Below are positions 13,769-21,424 of a DNA stretch of 23,351 nt, one piece after another. The translations under genes were made by a program, and so were the position numbers. Under the pieces are notes generated by a model, which saw only the letters and a list, made by a program, of their open reading frames with translations, made no database searches and was not told the DNA's origin. Position 1 is the first letter of the stretch, and every line of letters begins with the position of its first letter. Origin of the DNA: Bacteroidales bacterium (GTDB taxonomy: Bacteria > Bacteroidota > Bacteroidia > Bacteroidales > JAOZVK01); assembly GCA_029938185.1 (NCBI GenBank), contig JAOZVK010000025.1, forward strand, positions 1 through 23,351. The letters run 5' to 3'.

Positions 13769-14500
13769 CTAATTCACTTCAATAATTTCTTGTTTTAAAT
13801 TCCTAATTTTTACAATTGAATCATCTTTAAGTACAATATATTCAGATTCCGAGTCTTGTTTATGCTCATGTATGTAGTCGATATTTATGATGGTATTTTT
13901 ATGTACTTTAATAAAAAATAAATCGGATAAAACATCTTCGTAGTAATCAAAAGGTTTTTCAACAACTATCAGATTTCCATTGGCTAAGTGAAAAATAGTT
14001 TTATCATTTTCGGCTTCACACATTGTTATTAAATCTACATCAATAAGCTCAACACCATCATGCACAGGTAGGATTAGTCTTTCATAATCATGCTTACTCT
14101 TTTTTATTATACCAATATCGGATTTAAAATTTCCATACAAATCTTTGTATCTTAAAATGGCTTTTTTTAGTGTATCCAGTTTATATGGTTTTTGTATATA
14201 ATCTAATATTGAAAAATTAAATGCATTTACAGCATGTTTCGAATTATTTGTTGTAATAATTACATCAAACATTTTGTAATTAACCTTTTTCAAAATATCA
14301 AAACCTTGTTCACCTTGTAAATCAATTTCTAAAAAAACTAAGTCTGGTTTGGTCTTATCAATTAGTTTTATTGCATTATCAATAGTACTTGCTATTCCTA
14401 ATAATTTAATATTCGAATAGTGTTTTTCTAAAAGTAACTTTAATTGAATAGTGCTTTTTTTATCACTATCAATAATTATAGTATTAATAAAGTTTGGCAT
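13769..14500 (-). CDS. LytTR response regulator with an atypical receiver
   Basis: The 243-residue protein has a receiver domain (about 5-122) and a C-terminal LytTR DNA-binding domain (about 145-240; SDLFFIKVHKNTIINIDYIHE is the recognisable core). The receiver is degenerate. The phospho-acceptor Asp in the FLDI motif is Glu here (E58, in VFLEIDL, codon at 14327-14329), and the acidic pair reads D11-S12-D13 instead of DD. The conserved Thr (IITT) and Lys (YIQKP) remain. Glu at this site often mimics phosphorylation, so the protein may act independently of a kinase. It lies 129 bases downstream of a second, canonical LytTR regulator with the same layout and is probably a diverged duplicate of it. 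Confidence 0.92.
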   Translation of the reverse strand: MPNFINTIIIDSDKKSTIQLKLLLEKHYSNIKLLGIASTIDNAIKLIDKTKPDLVFLEIDLQGEQGFDILKKVNYKMFDVIITTNNSKHAVNAFNFSILDYIQKPYKLDTLKKAILRYKDLYGNFKSDIGIIKKSKHDYERLILPVHDGVELIDVDLITMCEAENDKTIFHLANGNLIVVEKPFDYYEDVLSDLFFIKVHKNTIINIDYIHEHKQDSESEYIVLKDDSIVKIRNLKQEIIEVN

Positions 14501-14537
14501 AATATTAAATTTTTAGTTTTTGGATTTTATAATAAAT

Positions 14538-14545
14538 CAAAGTTA
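14538..14545 (-). promoter_or_regulatory. Possible -7 box of the downstream LytTR regulator
   Basis: The minus strand reads TAACTTTG, fitting TAnnTTTG, 38 bases before the start codon. No -33 element is obvious. If real, this regulator can be transcribed separately from the sensor operon. Confidence 0.35.
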
Positions 14546-14629
14546 TATAAGAATATTGGGATTTTATATATAAAACTTGATAGTATGTTCCATTAATGTG
14601 ATTTTGTGTTTTATTATTGTGATTTTTCA

Positions 14630-15388
14630 CTAATGTCTTGCAAAATCATTTAGCTTTGATAAAAAATTTTTCTTTTTTCCTTCCGAAACGTCTACATGCG
14701 ATTTATCTAGCAATAAAACGTAGCCACCACGTCCTTTAACATATTTTGCTACGTATTTTAAATTTATCAAATGTCTATTATGAACTCTAACAAAATATAA
14801 ATCGGATAACATTTTTTCGTAATTATTAATAGATTTTGAAACTACAATCCTACTATCTCCTATAAGAAAAAATGTAGTATAATTATTACTTGATTCGCAT
14901 CTTACAATATTATCAAGTTCAATAATAATCAATCCATTAGAACTTGGTAGTATAATTTTTTTTTGTTTTTCTTTTAGACTCTCACTTAGTATTTTAATTT
15001 TATCTTCGAGAGGTATTTGTGATTTTTTATATTCAAATCTCTTCACAGCTTCATATAAATTTGAAGGGCTTATTGGCTTTAGTAAATAATGAATTGCTGA
15101 AAACTCAAAAGCTTTTATTGCATATTCATTGTGTGCTGTTATAAATATTGTTTCAAAATTTTTATTTTTCACCATATTTAAAATATCAAAGCCGCTACCA
15201 TCTTGCAGTTCAATATCCAAAAAAACTAAATCAGGACTTAGTTCATCAATTTTATTAACTGCACTTTTAACGGAGCATGCTGTTTCTTTGATATTTATAT
15301 TTGGACAATGTCTTTCAATAAGAGTTTTAAGGATAATGATACTTCTTTCTTCATCATCAACTATTATAGCATTAATTATTTTTGTCAT
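14630..15388 (-). CDS. LytTR-family response regulator
   Basis: This is a canonical LytTR regulator of 252 residues. The receiver shows the acidic pair in AIIVDDEERS, the phospho-acceptor Asp in PDLVFLDIELQDGSGFD (residue 58 from the chosen start), the Thr in FITAHNEY and the Lys in YLLKP. The LytTR domain follows, with IILPSSNGLIIIELDNIVRC and LYFVRVHNRHLINLKYV. The ATG at 15388 was chosen; an in-frame TTG two codons upstream is possible. It is 73 bases downstream of the sensor kinase on the same strand, so it is the likely cognate regulator in a LytS/LytR-type pair. The target genes are not known. Confidence 0.95.
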   Translation of the reverse strand: MTKIINAIIVDDEERSIIILKTLIERHCPNINIKETACSVKSAVNKIDELSPDLVFLDIELQDGSGFDILNMVKNKNFETIFITAHNEYAIKAFEFSAIHYLLKPISPSNLYEAVKRFEYKKSQIPLEDKIKILSESLKEKQKKIILPSSNGLIIIELDNIVRCESSNNYTTFFLIGDSRIVVSKSINNYEKMLSDLYFVRVHNRHLINLKYVAKYVKGRGGYVLLLDKSHVDVSEGKKKNFLSKLNDFARH

Positions 15389-15461
15389 AAACAAATAACT
15401 TTACTAAATAAACGCTTTATTTATATATTATTATATAATAGTTAATTTAAATTACAAGGTT

Positions 15462-18413
15462 TTATAAAACTATTGGAAACTTTATGATAACTTTTGTTCC
15501 AATTGCTACTGAATGATTGTAATATAGGTCTTTTATTTTAAATTCAAATTTTTGGTTATTTAATTTATTTAACAATCTTATTCTCTCTTTTATATTTTTT
15601 AATGCAATAGATCTATGATTTTTATTTAATTTTTGTTTTTCTTTTGATTTCTTTCTTCCAATTCCATTGTCTTGAATTGTACATTCAAGTATATTGTTTC
15701 CAATTAATGAAAATTCTATTATCAATAATGCATTATCTTTCTTTGGCATTAAACCATGCCAAATTGCATTTTCAAGAAATGGTTGCACAATCATTGGAGG
15801 TATTTTTATTGTATAATCACTAACTGAAAAATTAAAATTTATTTGATAATCAAATTTGTTTAAAAATCTCATTTTTTCAAGTTCCAAATATGTATGTATT
15901 ATATTTAACTCTTCAGTCAAAAAAATGAGGTTTTTCATTGAACTTTCTAAAACAAGTCTCATTAGCGAAGCAAAGCTTGTTAAATACAAGTCAGCATCTT
16001 CAAGTTTATTACTAAAAAGAAAAAATCTTATTGAGTTTAATGAGTTATACAAAAAATGAGGGTTCATTTGAGCTTTTAATGATAAGCTTTTTGTTAATAG
16101 TAGTTTTTTTTCTAATTGTATTTTATTTTTTAAATTTTTATAAGCAAAAAATAGTATTATAAATAAAATAAAAGCACCTATTACATAAGATAATATTATA
16201 ACAAAAAGAGTTTGAGTAAAATGTTTTTTTATAACAAAATTAATAATAATAGGTTCATTATTAATAATTTCGTTGTCTAATATAGAATTTACAATAAAAC
16301 TATACTTACCTGGTAATAATGAATTAAACTTTACATAATTATTATTTGTGGTAATATATTTATTATCACTTCCCAGTAGTTTATATTCATATTTTATTTT
16401 GTTTGAATGCTTTAGGCTAATAGCTTTAAAATAAAACATAATATTATTTTGATTCGATTTTAATAGTAAATTATTATTATTTGGATACACACTATCATTA
16501 ACTAAAATACTATCAATAAATATTTTAGTGGATATTTTATTGTTGTATATTTTTTGTGGATTAAAACAAACTATACCGTCCGCTGTTCCCAACCATATTC
16601 TATTATTACTTTTTGATATATCTTTTATTTCATTTGATGGCAGCCCGTCTTTGACAGTATATTTTGTGATACTATAATCAACTTGTTTTATATTATTAAA
16701 TACGATCTTATTTAAGCCACTATTGGTAGCTACCCATATAGTTGAGTTATTTTCAACAAATATATTATTAATAAAATTACTGGTTAAACCATGTTTTGAT
16801 TCTATTTGATAAAATAATTTATCTATTTTAATCAGCAACCCTTCTCCTTTAGTTCCTATAATAAGATGATTATCAAGAATTTTTAAATCTGAAATTCGAT
16901 TTCCTAATAATTTATTATTTTTCTTTAAATCATATATTTTATCCTTAGTGATTTTGTATAAACCACTTAGTGTTCCCAACCAAATATTATCTTTTTTATC
17001 ATGTAGAATCAATTTTATTTTTGATTTAAGTTTATAATTATATTCGTAAACTTTATTTTTTGTTAGTAATTTTGTGTAACCACCATTTTGAGCAATAATA
17101 ATTGAGCTGTCGAGGTCAATAGTTAATGAATTTCCATATATATTTTTAATTAATTTTTTTTGTATTCCTTTTTTGTTATATAAAAATAATTTATTACTCA
17201 ATATCCATAAATTATTTGACTTTATCAAAATATCATTTACAATATAATTTGGTTTTTCACGAATTTTAAACTCTTTAATTTTTAATATTTTTCTATTGTC
17301 AATATCACCTTTAAAAATTTTTTTATTTATTGTAGAAAAAAACACATTTTTATTATCAGTTTCAATAGAAACTATATTAAAGTTATCAAAACCAGTTTGT
17401 TTGTTATATACTGTGAATTGTGGATATGACATTGTAAATATTCCAGCATCTGTTGTAGGAAACCAATATGTACCCTCGTTGTCTTGAAATACTTGTGCTG
17501 GTATTTTTCCCTTTAATATATTGTGTGGTTTATTATTAAGGTTTTTATTTGTATACATATAAATACCCTCATACATAACACTTATCCAAAAATTATTCTT
17601 TTTATCAATAAATAAACCTGATATGTTATTTTTGTATTTTATTCTGCTTACAATTTTATTATTTTTAATTCTAACTAAATTGTTTAAATCTGAAATTAAA
17701 TAATCTCCAGTATCAATTTTACAAAAAAAACGTTTTATTCCACTTTGAAATTTATCTATTTTAATTTTAACAAATATTTTTCCATTTTTGGAATAAACAT
17801 TTTCTTCACCTTTTAGCGTATCAGGTCTATAATTTAGTTTATCCCAAATATAACCATCGTCTTTATCAATAAAAAACAATGTGAAATTTACATTGCTTTG
17901 TTTTTGCTTTTCAATAATAATTTCTTTATTATTATATATTTTAAACATACTTCCAAAGGAAGGCATTATCCACATTGTATCTTGATTATCAACATACAAA
18001 TGTTCAATATAATTATTTTTAAGTATTGAGATTATTGTATCATTTAATGGGTGTTTGTATATATTATTATTTTTATAAAAACATAAATCTCCACTAAAAG
18101 CAGAAAACCATATTCTGTTTTTTCTATCTTTTGTTAATCTAATTGTTGCATTACTATGTAAACCCTCTTTTATTGTAAATATTTTAAAATCTATACCATC
18201 GTATCTATAAACACCTTCATTTGTTGCAAACCAAATATAGTTTTTATCATCTTGAAGCATATCATATATCTCAAGACTTGATATTTTTGAATTAGGTTTA
18301 AATTTATTTAGTATTGAATATTGTGAAAAGCTTGAATTTACAAAAAAAAGGAAAGTTATGATTGTAAGAAAGTAACTTTTGGTTTGTATTATATTCTGCT
18401 TTTGTTTAAACAT
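15462..18413 (-). CDS. Propeller sensor histidine kinase (LytS-type kinase core)
   Basis: The 983-residue protein has an N-terminal signal or anchor (residues about 12-30, SYFLTIITFLFFVNSSFSQ), then a large periplasmic two-component-regulator propeller built from repeats such as DDKNYIWFATNEGVYRYDG, DKKDNIWLGTLSGLYKI and SNNRIWLGTADGIVCF. A Y_Y_Y-type domain (about 655-720) comes next, and one transmembrane helix near 731-757. The cytoplasmic part is of the LytS/His_kinase class: H786 in QMNPHFLYNSLNSIRF is the phospho-acceptor, PFLENAIWHG is the N-box and DNGIGRKKS the ATP-lid glycine motif. It should sense a periplasmic ligand, possibly a glycan by analogy with related hybrid sensors, and phosphorylate the LytTR regulator downstream. 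There is no fused receiver or AraC domain. Confidence 0.95.
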   Translation of the reverse strand: MFKQKQNIIQTKSYFLTIITFLFFVNSSFSQYSILNKFKPNSKISSLEIYDMLQDDKNYIWFATNEGVYRYDGIDFKIFTIKEGLHSNATIRLTKDRKNRIWFSAFSGDLCFYKNNNIYKHPLNDTIISILKNNYIEHLYVDNQDTMWIMPSFGSMFKIYNNKEIIIEKQKQSNVNFTLFFIDKDDGYIWDKLNYRPDTLKGEENVYSKNGKIFVKIKIDKFQSGIKRFFCKIDTGDYLISDLNNLVRIKNNKIVSRIKYKNNISGLFIDKKNNFWISVMYEGIYMYTNKNLNNKPHNILKGKIPAQVFQDNEGTYWFPTTDAGIFTMSYPQFTVYNKQTGFDNFNIVSIETDNKNVFFSTINKKIFKGDIDNRKILKIKEFKIREKPNYIVNDILIKSNNLWILSNKLFLYNKKGIQKKLIKNIYGNSLTIDLDSSIIIAQNGGYTKLLTKNKVYEYNYKLKSKIKLILHDKKDNIWLGTLSGLYKITKDKIYDLKKNNKLLGNRISDLKILDNHLIIGTKGEGLLIKIDKLFYQIESKHGLTSNFINNIFVENNSTIWVATNSGLNKIVFNNIKQVDYSITKYTVKDGLPSNEIKDISKSNNRIWLGTADGIVCFNPQKIYNNKISTKIFIDSILVNDSVYPNNNNLLLKSNQNNIMFYFKAISLKHSNKIKYEYKLLGSDNKYITTNNNYVKFNSLLPGKYSFIVNSILDNEIINNEPIIINFVIKKHFTQTLFVIILSYVIGAFILFIILFFAYKNLKNKIQLEKKLLLTKSLSLKAQMNPHFLYNSLNSIRFFLFSNKLEDADLYLTSFASLMRLVLESSMKNLIFLTEELNIIHTYLELEKMRFLNKFDYQINFNFSVSDYTIKIPPMIVQPFLENAIWHGLMPKKDNALLIIEFSLIGNNILECTIQDNGIGRKKSKEKQKLNKNHRSIALKNIKERIRLLNKLNNQKFEFKIKDLYYNHSVAIGTKVIIKFPIVL

Positions 18414-18427
18414 TAGTTTTAGGAGCT

Positions 18428-18442
18428 AAGGTCTTCGACCTA
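18428..18442 (-). repeat. Solo E1 hairpin end
   Basis: AAGGTCTTCGACCTA is an isolated copy of the E1 hairpin end, about 10 bases before the next E1 copy and 14 bases upstream of the sensor kinase start. It may be a truncated E1 left by a later insertion. Confidence 0.65.
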
Positions 18443-18452
18443 TTAATTAATA

Positions 18453-18557
18453 TAAGGTCTTCGACCTATTTATAGTTGCTTGCGCATTAGTACAAAGATA
18501 ATCTAAACAGGAAGTTACGGATAAGTAAATATCTAAAAACTTTTGTAACAATACTTA
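18453..18557 (-). repeat. Dispersed repeat E1, full-length copy v
   Basis: It is 105 bp, TAAG...CTTA, with the hairpin GGTC-TTC-GACC at the left end. Its complement aligns along its length with 19424-19526 and with the partial copy at 23298-23351. It contains TATCTTTG on the minus strand (18493-18500), a possible -7 box about 80 bases upstream of the sensor kinase start. Confidence 0.85.
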
Positions 18558-18569
18558 TGTTTAAATAAG

Positions 18570-18603
18570 TGCGTAAGCAACATTAAGTAGGTCGAAGACC
18601 TTA
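18570..18603 (+). repeat. E1 right end forming the rnhB stop codon
   Basis: GCGTAAGCAACATTAAGTAG followed by GTCGAAGACCTTA is the right third of E1. The terminal TTA (18601-18603) is, on the minus strand, the TAA stop of rnhB, so the hairpin starts in the stop codon's own bases. It faces copy v, making a wide inverted arrangement over 18453-18603. Confidence 0.85.
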
Positions 18604-19200
18604 AAAATTGAATTTCAACTGATAATCAATCAATTTAAAACTTTTTCTGTGATATTTGCTAATTCCATAATCTACAATAGCCTTTCTATGCTGTTTTGTT
18701 GGGTAGCCTTTGTTTTGGATCCAATTATATACTGGATATTCTTTATGAATTTTATACATAAGTTCGTCCCTATGAGTTTTAGCTATAATAGATGCTGCGG
18801 CAATTGACATGTATTTCGAATCGCCTTTTATTATACATTTGTGTGGAATTGATTTATATTTCAGAAAATAATTTCCATCTATTATTAAATATTCAGGTAT
18901 AGGTTTTAGTTTACCTATTGCTATATGCATAGCTTTTATTGATGATTTAAGAATATTTATTTTATCAATAGTCTTATTATCAACAATACCAACCGCCCAA
19001 GCAATTGCATCTTTTTTTATTATTTCACAAAGTTTTAGTCTTTTACTCTCTAATAATTTTTTAGAATCATCTAACTCTTCATTAATATAATTTGAAGGCA
19101 AAATTACTGATGCTGCAACAACTGGACCAGACAAGCATCCTCTTCCTGCTTCATCACACCCTGCTTCTATATAATTGGCTGCAAAATAATTTTTTAACAT
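18601..19200 (-). CDS. rnhB: Ribonuclease HII
   Basis: RNase HII removes RNA from RNA-DNA hybrids and starts ribonucleotide excision from genomic DNA. The protein is 199 residues, a normal length. Metal-binding catalytic residues are all present: D16 and E17 in CDEAGRGCLSGP, D108 in LIIDGN and D127 in KGDSKYMSIAAASIIAK. The GRG motif (19-21) needed for recognising the ribonucleotide junction is intact. DDSKKLLESKR and YHRKSFKL near the end are also typical. Its stop codon is the terminal TTA of an E1 repeat, and another E1-like hairpin lies a few bases before its start. Confidence 0.97.
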   Translation of the reverse strand: MLKNYFAANYIEAGCDEAGRGCLSGPVVAASVILPSNYINEELDDSKKLLESKRLKLCEIIKKDAIAWAVGIVDNKTIDKINILKSSIKAMHIAIGKLKPIPEYLIIDGNYFLKYKSIPHKCIIKGDSKYMSIAAASIIAKTHRDELMYKIHKEYPVYNWIQNKGYPTKQHRKAIVDYGISKYHRKSFKLIDYQLKFNF

Positions 19201-19205
19201 AAGGG

Positions 19206-19238
19206 GAGGTCTTTGACCTTTTTAATATTGCTTACGCA
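19206..19238 (-). repeat. E1-like end directly upstream of rnhB
   Basis: AGGTCTTTGACCTTTTTAAT followed by ATTGCTTACGCA is a diverged E1 right end in inverted orientation. It lies in the rnhB 5' leader, 6 bases from the start codon, so its hairpin would sit at the ribosome-binding region. Confidence 0.7.
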
Positions 19239-19248
19239 TGATAAGTGA

Positions 19249-19310
19249 TGGACAATAAATAATTTTGTTTTTTATATTATGTTGTTTATCAATCGTAAGC
19301 AAATTGTCCA
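19249..19310. repeat. Inverted repeat related to the E3 interior
   Basis: TGGACAAT (19249-19256) and ATTGTCCA (19303-19310) form an 8-bp inverted pair around AT-rich sequence. The same words occur just inside the ends of E3, so this may be an E3 relic that has lost its GGCTAC ends. Together with the neighbouring terminator and E1 copies it fills the 19201-19523 gap. Confidence 0.45.
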
Positions 19311-19355
19311 TTATTCATTACTTAATAAAGCATTGATTTTATATTAGCTCTTACT

Positions 19356-19396
19356 AAAAAAACCACTATATACAAAATTGTACACAATGGTTTTTT
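19356..19396 (-). terminator. Intrinsic terminator, probably bidirectional
   Basis: AAAAAAACCA (19356-19365) pairs with TGGTTTTTT (19388-19396) around an AT-rich loop. The A-tract on one side and T-tract on the other make it usable in both directions. On the minus strand it lies 128 bases past the secG stop and would insulate rnhB from secG. Confidence 0.65.
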
Positions 19397-19405
19397 ATCT
19401 TATAA

Positions 19406-19423
19406 TAAGGTCTTATACCCTAT
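19406..19423 (-). repeat. E1 hairpin remnant
   Basis: TAAGGTCTTATACCCTAT is a decayed E1 hairpin end directly abutting the left end of the next E1 copy. The same junction (decayed hairpin, then a TAAGTAC start) occurs at 23286-23301. Confidence 0.6.
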
Positions 19424-19526
19424 TAAGTACTTACAAAAAAATTTCGACATTTACTTATTCATAATTTTCTGATTAAATAGTCTTTGTACTAATGCATAAG
19501 CAACTATAAACAGGTCGAAGACTTTA
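19424..19526 (+). repeat. Dispersed repeat E1, full-length copy ix, forming the secG stop
   Basis: It is 103 bp from TAAGTAC to GACTTTA, with CAGGTCGAAGACTT as a slightly imperfect hairpin. The terminal TTA (19524-19526) is the secG stop codon on the minus strand. It is very similar to the complement of copy v and to 23298-23351. Confidence 0.85.
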
Positions 19527-19886
19527 TTCTGTTTTTGTTTCTTTTTTATCATTTTCTATCTGAGTTTTCACCTGATTTTTTGTAGGTACAGTTGGTTGTG
19601 AATTAAAATTAGAAGCATTATTAACTTGCTCTTGTATAATTGATTGTCTATTATCATCTATTTCTCTTGGTATTGTTATACTCGACAATATACTAAAAAC
19701 AAGTAAAGCTACTGCTAAAGTCCACGTTGCTTTTTCTAAGAAATCAGTAGTTTTTCTAACTCCCATTATTTGATTTGATGATGAAAAGTTTGATGCTAAT
19801 CCTCCACCTTTAGAATTTTGAACTAATACTATTAATATTAATAAAATACTAACAATAATAATTAATACTGAGATTAAAACATTCAT
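19524..19886 (-). CDS. secG: Preprotein translocase subunit SecG
   Basis: SecG is the small inner-membrane partner of SecYE that assists SecA-driven export. The 120-residue protein has two transmembrane helices (about 2-24, VLISVLIIIVSILLILIVLV, and 52-72, TWTLAVALLVFSILSSI). The signature loop between them is QNSKGGGLASNFSSSNQIMG, followed by RKTTDFLEKAT. The hydrophilic Asn/Gln/Lys-rich tail after residue 75 is common in Bacteroidota SecG. The stop codon is formed by an E1 element. It lies downstream of the TPR gene, the usual neighbour in this phylum. Confidence 0.95.
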   Translation of the reverse strand: MNVLISVLIIIVSILLILIVLVQNSKGGGLASNFSSSNQIMGVRKTTDFLEKATWTLAVALLVFSILSSITIPREIDDNRQSIIQEQVNNASNFNSQPTVPTKNQVKTQIENDKKETKTE

Positions 19887-19938
19887 AATTATGTGTATTT
19901 AAGGTTATTATTTTGATTTTTATAAGCTTAATTTTGTT

Positions 19939-19946
19939 CAAATTTA
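19939..19946 (-). promoter_or_regulatory. Possible -7 box upstream of secG
   Basis: The minus strand reads TAAATTTG, fitting TAnnTTTG, 53 bases before secG. A TTG on the minus strand lies 26 bases further upstream, slightly beyond the usual spacing. Confidence 0.3.
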
Positions 19947-19965
19947 ACTTTGCTTTTTTTTATAT

Positions 19966-19999
19966 GCATAAGCAAGTTCAACAGACTTGTAAAGCCTTA
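19966..19999 (+). repeat. Degenerate E1 right end at the TPR gene stop
   Basis: GCATAAGCAAGTTCAACAGA followed by CTTGTAAAGCCTTA keeps the GCATAAGCAA word and the terminal CCTTA of E1, with a different stem (CAAGT/ACTTG). The terminal TTA (19997-19999) is the stop codon of the TPR gene. Homology is likely but less certain than for rnhB and secG. Confidence 0.5.
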
Positions 20000-21250
20000 A
20001 TTTTTTATTTCCTTTATTCGGTTCGCAAAGTAAGTCTTTTTTTTCGGAAACTTCAAAATTAATTTATTAAAAATATCAATTGCTTTATCAAAATATTTTT
20101 GTTTAACATATAGTTCTGCTAATGACTCGGTTATAAATATATCTTCGTTTGTATTATCTATATTTGTTAAATTTGCAAGCTCATTATTATTACTATCTAT
20201 TTTGTCATTTTTTATTTTTATTCTTGGTTTATTTTGAATAAACTTATCTATTAATTTAGTTTTGTTGTTATTTTTTTTGTTTACTTTTATTTCAGTAAGT
20301 TTATTTTTTGAACTTTGCTTATCTTCTGTATTTTCGGAGCTTTGCTTTCTTTTAGAAATTCGTTCTAATATTTTGTTCGCGGCACTCAATTTTTTTTTGT
20401 TTTCCTTTTGTAAAGCTAATTGTTTTTCGTTCTCAATTCTTTCAATTTCAATTTTTTCTTTTTCGATTAGTTGTTTCTCTTTTCTTTCTTTTTTCTGCTT
20501 TTCCTTTTGTAAAGCTAATTGTTTTTCTTTTTCAATTCTCTCTGCCTCAATTTTTTTATTAAACTTTAAACCTCCATTGTTCTTTAACTTAGATATTTTA
20601 TTATAAATATTTTTTGATAAATCAGAATGTAATTTATCTTCTTCTTTATTTTCATTTTTTTCTATGGGTTTATTTATTGATTCAACTTGTTTTGTTTTAC
20701 CATTGTTTTTTTCTTTTACTTCTTTTTTGTTAAATAATACATCAATGATAGCATCATGTTTTTCTAAAGATTTTTTATTAGTATACAATTTTTCAGTTTT
20801 TTTTGACTTATCTTTTTCAATTATTTTTTTTGATTTTTCTTTACCATTATTTCTAATACCTCTTGTTGTATAAGTTTTTTCTTTTTTCTCTTTCTCAATT
20901 TTTTGATTACTATTTATAATTTCTTTAGTTTGAGATTTGGCATTATTTTTAGCAATATTTTTTTTATCTAATTCTTCTTTTTTCTCAACTATTTCTGTTT
21001 TAATATTTTCATCTATTGTTTTTTTATTATTAACATTAGAATGCAATTTTTTTAAATCAGATAAAAAAATTGTTGAAAGTTTAAGTTGTTTATTATATGA
21101 TTGATTATTTGCTTTACGTAAATTTTTTACATATAAAATTCTTGCAGTTTGAAAAAAAGGATATTTATTCAAAAGCTCTTCCAAAGTATTAATACATTCT
21201 TTGTCAAACAGTTCTGGATTTTTTAAATATTCAAAAAAATGTTTTTGCAT
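19997..21250 (-). CDS. TPR-containing protein with a charged, repetitive middle
   Basis: The 417-residue protein has no signal peptide. The N-terminal 75 residues (FFEYLKNPELFDKECINTLEELLNKYPFFQTARILYVKNLRK) and the C-terminal 50 residues (ITESLAELYVKQKYFDKAIDIFNKLILKFP) are conserved-looking helices, the latter a TPR unit. Between them lie about 280 Lys/Glu/Asn-rich residues, probably coiled coil. An internal duplication, ERIE(K/N)EKQLALQKE, is also visible in the DNA around 20402-20440 and 20502-20545. Proteins of this type sit between lptE and secG in many Bacteroidota. The function is unknown to me, and the location suggests a role near the cell envelope. Confidence 0.8.
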   Translation of the reverse strand: MQKHFFEYLKNPELFDKECINTLEELLNKYPFFQTARILYVKNLRKANNQSYNKQLKLSTIFLSDLKKLHSNVNNKKTIDENIKTEIVEKKEELDKKNIAKNNAKSQTKEIINSNQKIEKEKKEKTYTTRGIRNNGKEKSKKIIEKDKSKKTEKLYTNKKSLEKHDAIIDVLFNKKEVKEKNNGKTKQVESINKPIEKNENKEEDKLHSDLSKNIYNKISKLKNNGGLKFNKKIEAERIEKEKQLALQKEKQKKERKEKQLIEKEKIEIERIENEKQLALQKENKKKLSAANKILERISKRKQSSENTEDKQSSKNKLTEIKVNKKNNNKTKLIDKFIQNKPRIKIKNDKIDSNNNELANLTNIDNTNEDIFITESLAELYVKQKYFDKAIDIFNKLILKFPKKKTYFANRIKEIKN

Positions 21251-21298
21251 TGTCTTGTTAATTATTTATATCTCAAAAAATAATCTTTATAAAATAAG

Positions 21299-21396
21299 GA
21301 ATCGTTAAAAAATAACTTTCCGATTTCTTTTTTATAAGATACTTATATTTAGGTGTAAACCAATTCGTAATTCGTAATTTATAATTCGTAATTTCC
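21299..21396 (+). repeat. Element E2, copy c, uninterrupted reference copy (98 bp)
   Basis: It runs from GAATCGTTAAAAAATAAC to ATTTCC, with the 4-bp direct repeat TAAG on both sides (21295-21298 and 21397-21400). The tandem AATTCGTAATTCGTAATTTA stretch is the point where E1 entered copy a. No coding potential. It lies between lptE and the TPR gene. Confidence 0.9.
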
Positions 21397-21424
21397 TAAG
21401 TGTTTTTTTATATAAACATTTAGT

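Noticed and set aside
20262..20873. Hydrophobic plus-strand ORFs opposite the TPR gene
   Set aside because: They are the complement of Lys/Glu-rich codons (reading as Phe/Leu/Ser) and have no other support.
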